Origin: Cellvibrio polysaccharolyticus
Lineage (GTDB): Bacteria; Pseudomonadota; Gammaproteobacteria; Pseudomonadales; Cellvibrionaceae
Assembly (NCBI RefSeq): GCF_015182315.1
Contig: NZ_PRDL01000001.1
Span: 744,001-808,000 of the forward strand
Direction of reading: 5' to 3'
Length of the DNA: 64,000 nt
A program made the position numbers and the translations under genes. The notes under the pieces were generated by a model. That model ran no database searches, was not told the origin of the DNA, and worked only from the letters and a program-made list of their open reading frames with translations. This document shows, one piece after another, positions 63,242 to 64,000 of the stretch. How positions within the stretch are numbered: position 1 is the first letter of the stretch; the number at the start of each line of letters is the position of its first letter.

Positions 63242-63931
63242 TTACATATCCAGAGTTTTAAGCAGTTCGCTGAGACGCTGCTGATTTTCTTCTTTTGAAA
63301 GCGGTGTTTCGATGGTGGCTGGCAATGATGGCGCATTCGGGTGGGGCAGCTCCATGCCATTCATCACTTTTTCACAAATTCGCACATAGTGACGCTCAAA
63401 AATCGGGAAGGCGACTCTCTCGGTGTTATTGGCGAGAAAGTACCAGTCACTGGCCAGCCCGGCATGATAAACCGCCGGATGACTCCAGGATTGTGCCGCT
63501 TTGGGGCTGCGGGCGGTACAGGCTTCAATATAGGCGGTACGGGCATCCGGCAGGCCAACACTTTCCGGGTCGCCCTGGCACGCGCGAATCATGCGGTTTA
63601 GTGTAGGCAGGTATTCGGATTCTTCAATAACCTTGCGCGCGCCGCGTAACAGGGTTGCCGGTTCAAACTGTTGCAGGCTTTCAAACCAGAGTTTTTTGAT
63701 TTGTGCGAGCACCTGGCTATCGCTGTAAGCCTTGTAAAACTGGTTGTGGTAATTGATACGAAACAGCGCAAACACTTCATTCAAGGCATCCACCAGCGCG
63801 GCTTTTTCAGTGCTGCTGCGGGCACGTTGTGGCCCGGCCTGATCACTGCGCCCAGCTTCGGTCGGTGAGGTCTTCGAGGAGGCTGCGATCTCTTGTGCTA
63901 GTTGCTGGATGAGTGGATTGATTTCCTGCAT
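63242..63931 (-). CDS. Protein resembling phage lambda replication protein P
   Basis: A 229-residue soluble protein, no signal or transmembrane segment. The central part KKLWFESLQQFEPATLLRGARKVIEESEYLPTLNRMIRAC resembles lambda P helicase loaders (W..L....F....l..G....i.....PtlneF...C). A disordered N-terminus (Ser/Thr/Ala-rich) precedes it. No phage genes are nearby, so it may be a domesticated helicase-loader-like protein. The match is by eye and I am not sure of it. It is the first complete gene of the minus-strand group at the window end. Confidence 0.5.
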   Translation of the reverse strand: MQEINPLIQQLAQEIAASSKTSPTEAGRSDQAGPQRARSSTEKAALVDALNEVFALFRINYHNQFYKAYSDSQVLAQIKKLWFESLQQFEPATLLRGARKVIEESEYLPTLNRMIRACQGDPESVGLPDARTAYIEACTARSPKAAQSWSHPAVYHAGLASDWYFLANNTERVAFPIFERHYVRICEKVMNGMELPHPNAPSLPATIETPLSKEENQQRLSELLKTLDM

Positions 63932-64000
63932 GGCTATCGACCTGTTGCGAGTTGAGTGTGGCCAGCGCGTGCTGTTTGGCCCAATGGTATTTTACGTGCT
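63843..64000 (-). CDS. Possible 3' end of a gene entering from the right
   Basis: On the minus strand one frame is open from the window edge to a TGA at 63843-63845, giving about 52 residues (KYHWAKQHALATLNSQQVD ... LEDLTDRSWAQ). It looks protein-like and would overlap the first 90 bases of the lambda-P-like gene in another frame. It may be a real upstream gene cut by the edge, or chance. Confidence 0.3.
   Translation of the reverse strand, partial: HVKYHWAKQHALATLNSQQVDSHAGNQSTHPATSTRDRSLLEDLTDRSWAQ

Noticed and set aside
63242..63931. A prophage at the right end
   Set aside because: Only one protein resembles a phage function; its neighbours are an outer-membrane barrel and a lipoprotein, and no integrase, capsid or attachment repeat is visible.

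Overview
The window reads as a stretch of core chromosome from a free-living gammaproteobacterium of the Cellvibrio/Pseudomonas type. The evidence is gene order: pit-DUF47 beside an orphan GspE-like ATPase, glnE near ilvE-waaF, SPOR-hslVU, priA-rpmE, ponA divergent from pilMNOPQ-aroK-aroB-(damX-like), and gltBD near hemE. These blocks match what I recall of Pseudomonas aeruginosa PAO1. The genes have moderate GC, Gram-negative envelope functions dominate, and I saw no tRNA, rRNA, insertion sequence, CRISPR array or prophage.

Layout. 0-4 kb: phosphate transport (pit, DUF47) on the minus strand with a candidate Pho box, then a GspE/PilB-type ATPase. 4-18 kb: glnE, a GT-C-like membrane protein, ilvE, then an LPS core block (waaF, waaP, waaG, an O-antigen-ligase-type protein, msbA, hldE). 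18-26 kb: DUF4136 lipoprotein, uppP, DUF971, hslUV with a heat-shock-type promoter, a SPOR protein, priA, rpmE and a secreted thermonuclease whose 5' end contains the rpmE terminator. 26-37 kb: ponA and, divergently, the type IV pilus assembly operon pilMNOPQ followed by aroK, aroB and a DamX-like ATPase/SPOR protein. 37-48 kb: a large Ig-like lipoprotein, a structured leader, gltB, gltD, a Na/Pi cotransporter and hemE. 48-60 kb: a degenerate HD-GYP protein, a TerC protein, psd, a DUF45 metallopeptidase, DUF2750, DUF4105, a small unknown gene, a LEA-type lipoprotein, parC-PilZ, an ABC-F ATPase and a CE4-type deacetylase. 60-64 kb (minus strand): a Bax-like glucosaminidase, a second Ig-like lipoprotein, a small outer-membrane barrel and a protein resembling phage lambda replication protein P.

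Themes. Much of the window builds the envelope: LPS core and export, undecaprenyl phosphate recycling, peptidoglycan synthesis and hydrolysis, pili and phospholipid decarboxylation. Nitrogen assimilation appears twice (glnE, gltBD), and phosphate uptake twice (Pit and a Na/Pi transporter). Two proteins with c-di-GMP-type domains (a degenerate HD-GYP and a PilZ protein) share the window with pilus genes.

I did not find a clear, entirely new system. The best leads are the degenerate HD-GYP protein, the structured gltB leader, the rpmE terminator inside the nuclease reading frame, the hslVU heat-shock promoter with its leader hairpin, and the lambda-P-like/barrel/Ig-lipoprotein locus at the right end. 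Start codons were chosen by eye from ribosome binding sites and remembered homologues. Family names come from recognised motifs, not from searches.
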